Positions 1-6,714 of a stretch of 12,298 bases of DNA are shown piece by piece. Origin of the DNA: Bryobacterales bacterium. Lineage in GTDB: Bacteria > Cyanobacteriota > Vampirovibrionia > Obscuribacterales > Obscuribacteraceae. Where the stretch lies: contig CAJCHQ010000781.1 of the NCBI GenBank assembly GCA_903970295.1, positions 1 to 12,298 on the forward strand, written 5' to 3'. The stretch's first letter is position 1; each line of letters starts with the position of its first letter. The translations under genes and the position numbers were made by a program. Below the pieces are notes generated by a model. The model was not told the origin of the DNA. It made no database searches and saw only the letters and a program-made list of their open reading frames with translations.

Positions 1-448
1 AGACATCAAAGCCATGGTTCTTGGTGGTCACGGCGATTTGATGGTGCCGTTTCCGAGATTCTCTTCAGTCAACGGTGTGCCGATTACAGAATTGATGTCG
101 CCCGAGCGCATCGAAGCACTTTGCCAACGGACCAGAGATGGTGGCGCCGAGATTGTCAAACTGCTCGGTTCCGGCTCAGCTTATTACGCCCCCGGGCGCT
201 CAGTCGCTGAGATGGTGGAGTCGATCCTCAAGGATAAAAATCGTCTCCTCCCCTGCGCTGTCTTAGCTGATGGTGAATATGGCTTGAAAGATGTCTACAT
301 CGGTTTGCCGGCAGTGCTTGGCCGCAGTGGCTTGAAGAAGATTGTCGAGCTCAAGTTGCAATCGGAAGAGCAAGCAGCCCTCAAGAAATCGGCTGACTCT
401 ATTCGCGAAAACATAGATGCCATGACGAAGTTGCTGGTTTCAGTCTAG
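1..448 (+). CDS. mdh: Malate dehydrogenase, LDH-type, C-terminal part (truncated by window start)
   Basis: NAD-dependent oxidation of malate to oxaloacetate in the cytoplasm (TCA cycle). The open frame enters from the left edge, with its first full codon at position 2, and ends with TAG at 446-448, so about 148 C-terminal residues are visible. The motif GGHGDLMVP begins near codon 8; its His (codon at 29-31) is the catalytic proton acceptor of the LDH/MDH fold. The downstream SGSAYYAPG segment and the helical C-terminus also match this family. The NAD-binding Rossmann half and the substrate-specificity Arg residues lie outside the window, so malate rather than lactate is inferred from overall resemblance to bacterial LDH-like MDHs. 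The ATG at 14 is internal, not a start: the family motif is already in progress there. The next gene follows 248 nt downstream and is probably a separate unit. Confidence 0.9.
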   Translation, partial: DIKAMVLGGHGDLMVPFPRFSSVNGVPITELMSPERIEALCQRTRDGGAEIVKLLGSGSAYYAPGRSVAEMVESILKDKNRLLPCAVLADGEYGLKDVYIGLPAVLGRSGLKKIVELKLQSEEQAALKKSADSIRENIDAMTKLLVSV

Positions 449-484
449 GCAGATTATTTCGCTTTAGAAAATAGTCGCGCGCGT

Positions 485-509
485 GAGAGCCTGCTCCAGC
501 AGGCTTCTC
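485..509 (+). repeat. Stem-loop 37 nt after mdh
   Basis: An inverted repeat forms a 7-bp stem (488-494 with 499-505) around a 4-nt loop. It extends by three more pairs if the T at 506 bulges. No T-tract follows, so it does not look like a canonical intrinsic terminator. It could stabilise the mdh mRNA 3' end or be part of a factor-dependent end. Confidence 0.4.
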
Positions 510-582
510 AAGAGCATACGTGCGCTCATCACACTCCTTATAAAACTCCAGGGGCACTGTATATTTGCTCTTGACCGACCTG

Positions 583-588
583 TATAAT
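583..588 (+). promoter_or_regulatory. Consensus -10 box (TATAAT) upstream of the secreted NTF2-like gene
   Basis: A perfect TATAAT lies 108 nt before the ATG at 697. No good -35 is found at 16-18 nt upstream; the TTGACC at 571-576 is too close (6-nt spacer). If used, the transcript would have a leader of about 100 nt containing the stem-loop at 624-650. The promoter is inferred from one element only. Confidence 0.35.
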
Positions 589-623
589 GGCGCTTGGAAG
601 AGTGCGTCGGCCTGAAATCGCAA

Positions 624-650
624 AGCTTTTGCGGAGGCTCCGAAGAAGCT
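624..650 (+). repeat. Leader stem-loop upstream of the secreted NTF2-like gene
   Basis: The outer arms AGCTT (624-628) and AAGCT (646-650) and the inner arms CGGA (632-635) and TCCG (639-642) pair around a GGC loop. A 3x3 internal segment between them is partly pairable. The hairpin lies between the -10 box at 583 and the start codon at 697. It has no T-tract. A leader-control role is possible but unproven. Confidence 0.35.
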
Positions 651-696
651 GTTTGGGCGTGGTCGTGTCACTCATTACCGTCAACCATCGAGGTAC

Positions 697-1719
697 ATGC
701 GGGTAATGCTGTCATCATTCGAGAAACCATTGGACCGGGCTGGAGCCAGACGAGCGAAAAATATTTTGGCACCGGTGGCGGTGGCAATTTCTCTAGCCTT
801 GTCGGCGACTCACCAAGCCATTGCCCTGGAAACATCGCCGGCTGTAACATCGACCGCCAACGCTGGTGACCTTTTCTTCGACTCGGATAAGGCACATGAA
901 ACTGAGCGCAAAGAAATTGAGAATTTGTTGAACGACATCGAAGCGCAATGGAACGCTCACAGCCTGGACAAAGTCATGGGTTACTACGCTGACGACTACA
1001 TCAACAACGATGGGCTGGACAAGAAAGCCGTTTCGGAGTTGACTCAGGAATTCTGGAAAACATATCCGGATGCCAAATCAGCTTCGCAAACGAAGCAGAT
1101 TCGCATCGAAGGCAATTTCGCCACGGTCGAATCACGCGATACCGCTGTTGGTACCACTGCCATCAACCCGGCTCACGACACTTCACTGACCGGCGATTTG
1201 AGTTCGGTCTCGGAAGGCCAACTTTATTTGAAGAAAGTGGGCAATAACTGGAAAATCATCGGCGATCGTATCGATTATGAAAAAGTGCGCGTCGCCTACG
1301 GTCTGGCAAAAAATCTGAATGTCTCTTTTACGGCTCCCGAGCAAGTGAAATCAGGCCGGTCTTACTCGGCCAAAATCGAAGTCGAAGTGCCTTCCGGTTA
1401 CATTGCGGTCGGTTCGATTACGAGCCAGCCCCTCGAGTTCCCGCAGCACACTCCGGGTGAAATCTGGCGGCAGATGGACGAGCATACACTGGAGCGCATT
1501 TTGCCGGCCAATACGAGCAATAAAAACGAATTGCTGATGGCCACTATCGGTATCACCGATATCGGCAAACACAATCTCGTCGGCATCGAACTGCTCACTC
1601 GCCGAATGAATGTCGTGCCGGAAATCGAACAAGTCAAAACGCAGACAGCTTCTGCCGGTGGTGAAGAGTCCCCGATCCAGAAAGCCTTGAAAATGAAGTT
1701 GCCGGAAAAGAAAGACTAA
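697..1719 (+). CDS. Secreted protein with an NTF2-like (SnoaL/DUF4440-type) domain
   Basis: Exported protein of 340 residues, role unknown. The N-terminus has a basic stretch (RRAK, residues 18-21), a hydrophobic core (about 22-38) and a plausible signal peptidase I site after AIA (41-43). Residues about 68-193 fit a cone-shaped NTF2-like fold: a helix with ERKEIENLL, then WNAHSLDKVMGYYADDY, a conserved pattern in DUF4440-type proteins, and a closing strand with LYLKKVGNNWKIIGDRID. Residues about 205-305 look beta-rich and may form a second domain. The tail is charged and flexible. In this fold family the pocket can be catalytic, ligand-binding or structural, and no catalytic residue can be assigned. 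The ATG at 697 has GAGG at 690-693, which is close; the ATG at 706 (residue 4) has that GAGG 12 nt upstream and is a possible alternative. lspA starts 29 nt after the stop, suggesting co-transcription. Confidence 0.75.
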   Translation: MRVMLSSFEKPLDRAGARRAKNILAPVAVAISLALSATHQAIALETSPAVTSTANAGDLFFDSDKAHETERKEIENLLNDIEAQWNAHSLDKVMGYYADDYINNDGLDKKAVSELTQEFWKTYPDAKSASQTKQIRIEGNFATVESRDTAVGTTAINPAHDTSLTGDLSSVSEGQLYLKKVGNNWKIIGDRIDYEKVRVAYGLAKNLNVSFTAPEQVKSGRSYSAKIEVEVPSGYIAVGSITSQPLEFPQHTPGEIWRQMDEHTLERILPANTSNKNELLMATIGITDIGKHNLVGIELLTRRMNVVPEIEQVKTQTASAGGEESPIQKALKMKLPEKKD

Positions 1720-1748
1720 GAATCAGGCGCCATTCTCAGGATTCCAGC

Positions 1749-2261
1749 TTGCAAATTTTCAAATACCCAAAACTGTGGTGGCTGAAAATTGTGGTCGCTT
1801 GCCTTTGCTTTATCGTCGACTACTGCACTAAAGAGTGGGCCCGCAATTATTTGCCCAAATTCGGAACTTGCCCATTCATTCCGCATTTCCTGCAGCTGAC
1901 CTTTGTCACCAATACCGGTGCCGCCTTCAACTTAGGCTCCGGGCACGGGCTACTGATGACTTTGATTGCCACCGCAGTCACGATCTGGCTCATTGCCTGG
2001 GTGCTCAGGGAAGGGCAGGGTCCGGCTGGACAGTCACTGCTCATGAGTCTTGGCGCCGGCTTTTTGATCGGTGGCGCTTGCGGCAATCTGTTCGATCGAT
2101 TCGTGCGCGGTCGCGTCACTGATTTTCTCGAATTCAGCTTCTTTCAGTTTCCGGTTTTCAACGTCGCCGACGTTTGCATAGATATAGGTATAGGGTTGAT
2201 TATCATTTTCGCCTTGCGGAACAAACAGTCCCAAACCCGCTCCGATAGCGGGCAGTCGTGA
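1749..2261 (+). CDS. lspA: Lipoprotein signal peptidase (signal peptidase II)
   Basis: Inner-membrane aspartyl protease that cleaves prolipoprotein signal peptides after the lipobox Cys has been diacylated. The 170 residues are normal for the family. Four hydrophobic segments are visible (about 9-24, 66-86, 97-112, 137-156). The family motifs are clear: NTGAAF (55-60), GGACGNLFDR (108-117), and the two catalytic aspartates, D125 in RGRVTDF and D141 in FNVAD. The start is TTG, supported by AGGA (1738-1741) seven nt upstream; no ATG gives a full-length protein. The stop overlaps the GTG start of the pseudouridine synthase gene by 4 nt (GTGA), implying translational coupling. An lspA-rluD neighbourhood is known in other bacteria, for example Bacillus lspA-ylyB. 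A lipobox-bearing substrate, the cytochrome at 7308-7670, is encoded in this window. Confidence 0.96.
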   Translation: MQIFKYPKLWWLKIVVACLCFIVDYCTKEWARNYLPKFGTCPFIPHFLQLTFVTNTGAAFNLGSGHGLLMTLIATAVTIWLIAWVLREGQGPAGQSLLMSLGAGFLIGGACGNLFDRFVRGRVTDFLEFSFFQFPVFNVADVCIDIGIGLIIIFALRNKQSQTRSDSGQS

Positions 2262-3250
2262 GCATGGTCAGCCCAGAAGAAGACGAGCAAAGTGAGCGAA
2301 TCGAACTCAAAGTCGATTTCTCTGCCAGCGACCGCAAACCACCGAGATTGGATGCTTATTTAGCCGAAACTCTCAAAGGCTTAAGCCGCACCCGCATTCA
2401 GAAACTGACCGAGGACAATCTGGTTTTGGTGGATGGTGCGCCCGTCAAAAGCAGTTTTCGTTTGAAAGGTGGCGAGCTGATCACGATCGAACTGCCACCA
2501 CTCGAACCATTGGATGTCATTGCCGAAGCGATTCCCCTCGATATCGTCTACGAAGACGAATATCTAGCTGTCGTCAACAAGCCGGCTGGAATGGTCACAC
2601 ACCCGGGTGCCGGGATTTATTCAGGGACTCTGGTCAACGCCCTCTTGCACCATATGCAGGGCACCTTATCTGGTATCGGCGGTACGATTCGCCCGGGCAT
2701 CGTGCACAGATTGGACAAAGACACATCCGGTTTATTAGTTGTCGCCAAAGAAGACTTTTCACACCGGCATTTGGCAGCTCAGATCAAAGAAAAAAGTGCA
2801 AACCGCATCTATATAGCATTAGTGAAAGGACATCCCGCTCAAGCGTCCGGCACAATCGATTTGCCCGTGGGCAGACATCCAACCAAGCGCAAACAAATGG
2901 CAGTCGTGGCCGGGGGCAGGCGAGCTGTCACTCATTATCAGGTGCTGGAAAGCTTCGCCCATTGCACGCTTTTGCGCATCAAATTAGAAACCGGTCGCAC
3001 GCATCAAATTCGCGTCCATATGTCCCACGCAGGACATCCAGTCATCGGTGATCTCGTTTACAATGCCAATCCCAGCGCCAACACCCCAACCAGAGCCAAA
3101 CTCGCCCTCAAGGGTCAAGCTTTACACGCCGCCCAGCTGGCTTTCGTGCACCCGAAAAAATTGAGCCTGCTAGAATTTGAAGCACCTTTGCCCGCCGACT
3201 TCGCTCAAGCTCTTGATCTTTTGCGCAGCGGCAGACGCAGCCACAGCTGA
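2258..3250 (+). CDS. rluD: RluA/RluD-family 23S rRNA pseudouridine synthase
   Basis: Isomerises uridine to pseudouridine in RNA. Family members closest to this architecture modify helix 69 of 23S rRNA (RluD), but the exact target is inferred. The 330 residues contain an S4 RNA-binding domain (about 29-78, beginning RLDAYLAETLKGLSR) followed by the catalytic domain. The signature HRLDKDTSG is at 150-158 with catalytic Asp D153. Other family motifs are VVNKPAGMVTHPG (105-117) and LETGRTHQIRVH (243-254). The GTG start at 2258 lies in the 4-nt overlap with the lspA stop; an ATG two codons later (2264) is an alternative. The acidic N-terminal stretch (about 7-20) is a short extension before the S4 domain. 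The distinction from RluB/C or YlyB paralogues rests on the S4 domain and context, so the symbol is somewhat less certain than the family. Confidence 0.92.
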   Translation: MSMVSPEEDEQSERIELKVDFSASDRKPPRLDAYLAETLKGLSRTRIQKLTEDNLVLVDGAPVKSSFRLKGGELITIELPPLEPLDVIAEAIPLDIVYEDEYLAVVNKPAGMVTHPGAGIYSGTLVNALLHHMQGTLSGIGGTIRPGIVHRLDKDTSGLLVVAKEDFSHRHLAAQIKEKSANRIYIALVKGHPAQASGTIDLPVGRHPTKRKQMAVVAGGRRAVTHYQVLESFAHCTLLRIKLETGRTHQIRVHMSHAGHPVIGDLVYNANPSANTPTRAKLALKGQALHAAQLAFVHPKKLSLLEFEAPLPADFAQALDLLRSGRRSHS

Positions 3251-3318
3251 GCTACCTGAGGGGCTTGAAAAGCGGGCACCGAGGCTACCGAGAAGTTTCA
3301 TTTTGGAGTAAGAGTTTT

Positions 3319-3657
3319 ATGGCTTTAGGTTATATCGCCGCAGCGCTAGGCATCTTGGCCAGCCTGTTTTGCTTTTTCGCTTGCGCACAAGACTTTGCTA
3401 AACCCTTACCGCTACTCAACTCCGCTGTGCCGACGGGCGTCTGTTTGTTACTTTCCTGGCTTGGCGGCTTGGGTTTAGCTGTGGCCTGGCGCCAATTGAC
3501 TCTGCCGAAAATCAAGAGCGAAACGGTCAAAAGCGATTGGCAAGCGCAGGATCTAAAGTTGGTGGCCGAAATCAAATCGGATCGAGAAAATCAGCTGGAA
3601 GCCAAGATTGCCACATTGGAATCAGCCTTGAATAAGGCTTTGAAAAAGAAGCAATAA
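3319..3657 (+). CDS. Small membrane protein with two helices and a C-terminal coiled coil, unknown function
   Basis: I do not recognise this 112-residue protein. From the chosen ATG it begins with a hydrophobic segment (about residues 3-23, rich in A, L, F and C) and has a second one (about 38-56). A hydrophilic helical tail of about 50 residues follows, with heptad-like spacing of L/I/A and many K and E (LEAKIATLESALNKALKKK), suggesting a coiled coil. The likely topology is a hairpin with both termini on one side. I chose ATG 3319 because GGAG (3305-3308) sits 10 nt upstream. A TTG at 3265 would add 18 polar residues, but the G-rich stretch before it leaves almost no spacing. The gene follows rluD by 68 nt on the same strand and may be the last cistron of the lspA cluster. 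It converges with the BFN gene. Confidence 0.65.
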   Translation: MALGYIAAALGILASLFCFFACAQDFAKPLPLLNSAVPTGVCLLLSWLGGLGLAVAWRQLTLPKIKSETVKSDWQAQDLKLVAEIKSDRENQLEAKIATLESALNKALKKKQ

Positions 3658-3709
3658 CTGCGCGAAGATTTATAGACAGAAATCTCACTTAGCCGCTTAT
3701 CAGGCGCTC

Positions 3710-4231
3710 TTAGTCGTTCGACTCGCGCGGACCGCCGCCCTTTTTGAAATCAGAAGCCTTCAAATTGTCGATGAACTTTTTGAACTCTTGAGCTTCTTCT
3801 TCATCTTTCTCAAAGTCAGCCGGAATCGTGCCATCGGCAACGACTTGAGCAGAGACAAATATCGGACATTTCGCTCGCAATGCCAGGGCAATCGCATCGG
3901 AAGGTCTGGCATCGATCGAACGGGTTGTATCCAGCTTGTGCTCGGGATCGTCGATCAAAAGAATGATCGTGGCGAAATACGTATTCGAAGCCAGTTCATT
4001 GATTTCAACCTTCTGCACTTTGTAGCCCAGAGTATGAATAGTGTTGAGTAAAAGGTCATGCGTCATCGGTCGTTCTGGCTTCAAGTTATCAAGCGCGCGA
4101 TTAATAGCACTGGCTTCTGCCATGCCGATCCAGATTGGCAGCGCGCGGCGCTTGGTGCTGTCGTTGAGGACGACGATCGGATGCCCATTTCGGGCATCGA
4201 GCGCAATTCCGGCTACAAACATCTCTATCAT
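3710..4231 (-). CDS. Bifunctional nuclease (BFN/DUF151) domain protein
   Basis: The 173 residues match the BFN/DUF151 family, found in Cyanobacteria, Actinobacteria, Thermotoga and plants. Some members have been reported to have nuclease activity, but the physiological role in most bacteria is unresolved. The core runs from residue 1 to about 135, with LPIWIGMAEASAI (31-43), a helix plus YKVQKVEINEL (70-80), and the family hallmark DARPSDAIALALRAKCPIFV (107-126). The C-terminal tail is acidic then Lys/Gly-rich and probably disordered. The start is ATG with GGAAG (4236-4240) four nt upstream on the - strand. A bulged stem-loop (4248-4282) lies immediately upstream of this ribosome-binding site. 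The gene converges with the preceding + strand gene (52-nt gap) and is transcribed away from tRNA-Leu. Confidence 0.9.
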   Translation of the reverse strand: MIEMFVAGIALDARNGHPIVVLNDSTKRRALPIWIGMAEASAINRALDNLKPERPMTHDLLLNTIHTLGYKVQKVEINELASNTYFATIILLIDDPEHKLDTTRSIDARPSDAIALALRAKCPIFVSAQVVADGTIPADFEKDEEEAQEFKKFIDNLKASDFKKGGGPRESND

Positions 4232-4514
4232 TATGCTTCCAATTTAACCCGTTTCTGGAATTTGTGTTGGCCTCAGAACGGGCTTGAGCAGTCGATTTGC
4301 AAAGAGCTGAGCTATCACTCATCTTAACTTATGCCCAAGATCCCTGCTTTTAGTTGTTTTCTAGATAAATTTTTGACCTGTAAAACGCCGTAAATCTGCG
4401 TCAAAACGGGCGTTTCACTCGGTTTAGTCTCTTTATATACACTCCATGTACGACTTATCCTCGAATTAGGCGAATTATCCCGTAAAATGGTTAATCTCAA
4501 ACTCGATTTGAAGA
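4232..4514. other. Divergent intergenic region between the BFN gene and tRNA-Leu
   Basis: No coding frame is convincing here. Besides the BFN leader hairpin there is an inverted repeat AAACGCC (4383-4389) / GGCGTTT (4409-4415) with a 19-nt spacer, a TATATA at 4434-4439 and a TAAAAT at 4483-4488. Either A/T-rich box could be the -10 of a tRNA promoter, but neither has a good -35. The 11-mer AAATTTTTGAC at 4367-4377 recurs at 4594-4604. Confidence 0.4.
4248..4282 (-). promoter_or_regulatory. Leader stem-loop just upstream of the BFN gene ribosome-binding site
   Basis: CCCGTT (4248-4253) and CTG (4255-4257) pair with AACGGG (4277-4282) and CAG (4274-4276), giving a 9-bp stem with one bulged T at 4254 and a 16-nt loop. 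On the - strand it ends 7 nt before the GGAAG that serves the BFN gene. That position suits control of translation initiation or mRNA stability, but function is inferred only. Confidence 0.4.
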
Positions 4515-4594
<80 letters not shown>

Positions 4595-4680
4595 AATTTT
4601 TGACAAGCGGATGGACCGCACATAGAGTAAAACCAGGCGCAGCGGGAAGCAGCGGCGAGGCATGACGGAGCGATCGAATA

Positions 4681-4944
4681 ATGATGACGATTAGGGCGCA
4701 ATGGCCGCACAGCATAGATGATGTCTACAAATCACTCGATGGGATCTGGGGTCTAGTTGGTGCGTCAGGCACCAACGGCAATCTCTATCGATTGGAACGC
4801 AGTCTGAAAGAACCGGTCAATTACACGGTCACCGAATATAATGGCAATGACGAGAGCGACGTGATCAAAAAGTCCAGCTATACTGCAGATAAGCGGGATG
4901 ACGCCGTCAAAGATTTCGCTCGCTCAATTGGCTTCGTTGTCTGA
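4681..4944 (+). CDS. Hypothetical small protein upstream of the HerA-like ATPase
   Basis: I do not recognise this 87-residue protein. It is soluble-looking, with no signal peptide or membrane segment. It has an aromatic N-terminal part (W8, Y16, W23, Y36), an acidic stretch EYNGNDESD (52-60) and a likely C-terminal helix (KRDDAVKDFARSIGF, 71-85). GGAG at 4667-4670 lies 10 nt before the first ATG; a second ATG follows directly. Only 20 nt separate its stop from the ATPase start on the same strand, so the two are probably co-transcribed and may act together, but nothing in the sequence proves this. It does not look like NurA, which is several times larger with an RNase H-like nuclease core. Codon use resembles its neighbours, which supports it being a real gene. 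Confidence 0.6.
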   Translation: MMTIRAQWPHSIDDVYKSLDGIWGLVGASGTNGNLYRLERSLKEPVNYTVTEYNGNDESDVIKKSSYTADKRDDAVKDFARSIGFVV

Positions 4945-4964
4945 CCGAGGGCACAGCTCAATAT

Positions 4965-6632
4965 TTGAAAAAGCGCTCCACACATCTAGGCATCATCACT
5001 CAAGGGTCATTGTCGACTGGTTTAGAGATGCGCCTGGATGTGAGCCAATCGGTTGAGGATTTGCGGGTCGGCCGCTTCGTCGTCGTCGAAGGCAAAAATC
5101 ACCGTTTTTTCAGCATGCTTACAGACGTCAGTCTGGCCGCCACCAATCCTGCGATTCTAGCTAATCCGCCGCACGCAGATGATTTTCTCCTGGCAGTTTT
5201 GTCGGGAGTTTCGACATTCGGCACGGTCAAAGTGCAACCGATGTTGATGCTGGAAAAGCAAAAAGTCGGCGGCGATGAATTGAGACCGGTAAAGACGATT
5301 CCCAGCCACTTCTCACCCGTCTTCGAAGCGACCAAAGACGACTTCGCTCTCGTCTTCGGAGAAGAAAACGAGAAGGACCCCACTGACCTGCACTTCAATA
5401 TCGGCACACCGCTGAATATGGAAACTCCGGTCTGCATCGATCTAGGCCGCTTTATCGAGCGCTCCAACGGTATTTTCGGCAAGTCAGGCACCGGCAAATC
5501 ATTTCTCACACGCATTTTCCTGGCTGGTTTGATCGCTAAAGACGCGGCCTCTGTTCTAGTCTTTGATATGCACAACGAATACGGCTGGCAGGCTCTTTCT
5601 GAAAACAAATCGGCACCACGCGTGAAAGGTCTGAAACAACTGTTTGGCTCGCAAGTGACTGTCTTCAGTCTCGATGCCGAGTCATCGATGGCTCGCGGTA
5701 TTCCCGATGCTCACGAACTATATATCGGTTATAACCAGATCGAAATTGAAGACCTGGAGCTTTTGCGCAATGAATTGGCCCTGTCGGAAGCGACGCTGGA
5801 AAATGCATATATCGTCAAAGAAAAGTTCGGGCAAGATTGGATCGCCACTTTGCTCGATATGAGCGGTGAAGAAATCGAAGAATTTTGCGAGAACTTCAAA
5901 GGTCACCCGACCGCGATCAAGACATTGCAAAGACGCCTGAGCACCGTCGTGGCTAAAACTCAGTATCTGAAGCCGCGAGTCAACCACAACTACATCGATG
6001 AAATCATTCGCTACATTCAGTCAGGGCGTCATCTGGTTCTGGAATTCGGGCGTCAAAACAATCTCCTCTCTTACATGCTCGCCACGAATATCATCACTCG
6101 GCGCATTCACGCCGAATATGTGAAACGCTCGGAAGTGCATATAGCCAATCCGGAAAATGTCGCGGCACCGAGAAAATTGATGATCGTGATCGAAGAAGCA
6201 CATAAATTTCTAGCACCACAGGTGGCGCGGCAGACGATATTCGGAATCATCGCCCGGGAGATGCGCAAATATTTCGTCACCCTCTTGATCGTCGACCAGC
6301 GGCCAAGCGGGATTGATCCTGAGATTCTCAGTCAGATAGGCACGAGAGTGACGGCGCTGCTCAATGACGAAAAAGATATAGATGCTGTATTCACAGGTGT
6401 TTCTGGCAGCCAGACACTACGGACGGTGCTGGCTCAACTCGATCCCAAACAGCAAGCGCTCATTCTCGGCTACGCCGTGCCGATGCCAGTAGTAGTGAAA
6501 ACCCGGGCCTTCGATAGTGATTTCTACAGGGCCGTTGCCCCCCGCTCTGACGCTAATATGGAAACAGATCCGCTCGTCAAGAAAGCTCGTGCGGCAAGAG
6601 CCAATGAGGAAGTGTTTGGTCCGGGCGGCTAA
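4965..6632 (+). CDS. HerA-like (DUF87/FtsK-HerA superfamily) ATPase
   Basis: Predicted cytoplasmic hexameric P-loop DNA translocase of 555 residues. Residues about 6-95 form a beta-rich HAS-barrel-like N-terminal domain. The ATPase core starts near 145. Walker A is GKSGTGKS (172-179), followed by the hydrophobic strand VLVFDMHNEYGW (197-208), typical of the HerA/DUF87 group. A mostly helical insertion covers about 245-345. Walker B with catalytic acidic residues is LMIVIEEAH (405-413), and VTLLIVDQRPSGIDPEILSQIGTRV-like sequence (438-462) carries the sensor and arginine elements. In archaea HerA partners with the NurA nuclease in end resection; bacterial homologues also occur in antiphage systems with SIR2 or DUF4297. 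None of those partners is visible here. The start is TTG, the first in-frame initiator, with GAGGG about 13 nt upstream, so initiation looks weak or coupled to the 87-residue gene. Confidence 0.88.
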   Translation: MKKRSTHLGIITQGSLSTGLEMRLDVSQSVEDLRVGRFVVVEGKNHRFFSMLTDVSLAATNPAILANPPHADDFLLAVLSGVSTFGTVKVQPMLMLEKQKVGGDELRPVKTIPSHFSPVFEATKDDFALVFGEENEKDPTDLHFNIGTPLNMETPVCIDLGRFIERSNGIFGKSGTGKSFLTRIFLAGLIAKDAASVLVFDMHNEYGWQALSENKSAPRVKGLKQLFGSQVTVFSLDAESSMARGIPDAHELYIGYNQIEIEDLELLRNELALSEATLENAYIVKEKFGQDWIATLLDMSGEEIEEFCENFKGHPTAIKTLQRRLSTVVAKTQYLKPRVNHNYIDEIIRYIQSGRHLVLEFGRQNNLLSYMLATNIITRRIHAEYVKRSEVHIANPENVAAPRKLMIVIEEAHKFLAPQVARQTIFGIIAREMRKYFVTLLIVDQRPSGIDPEILSQIGTRVTALLNDEKDIDAVFTGVSGSQTLRTVLAQLDPKQQALILGYAVPMPVVVKTRAFDSDFYRAVAPRSDANMETDPLVKKARAARANEEVFGPGG

Positions 6633-6641
6633 CAGGCAGGG

Positions 6642-6661
6642 ACTTTAACTTTCCCCCTTTT
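6642..6661 (+). terminator. Weak candidate intrinsic terminator after the HerA-like gene
   Basis: A short GGGA...TCCC-type pairing in the region after the stop is followed by a C-run and TTTTT ending around 6661. The stem is only about 4 bp, so this is a weak candidate. The next gene appears to have its own ribosome-binding site and possibly its own promoter. Confidence 0.2.
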
Positions 6662-6685
6662 TGAGCTACCCTAGCCTCACTTGCT

Positions 6686-6691
6686 TATTAT
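6686..6691 (+). promoter_or_regulatory. Possible -10 box for the downstream membrane protein gene
   Basis: TATTAT lies 23 nt before the TTG start at 6715. TTGAGC at 6661-6666 could be a -35, but the 19-nt spacer is long. Confidence 0.25.
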
Positions 6692-6714
6692 AGAAATGCA
6701 GACTGGAGCCCTAA

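Noticed and set aside
571..588. TTGACC and TATAAT as a complete sigma-70 promoter
   Set aside because: The two hexamers are only 6 nt apart, so they cannot serve together as -35 and -10. Only the -10 was kept, at low confidence.
3666..3685. AGATTT/AAATCT inverted repeat between the convergent genes as a bidirectional terminator
   Set aside because: The stem is six A/T-rich pairs with an 8-nt loop and no T-run in either direction.
5099..5608. 169-residue open frame on the - strand inside the HerA-like gene
   Set aside because: It overlaps the Walker A coding region of a clearly real gene, is very rich in Ser, Lys and Pro, and shows no recognisable domain.
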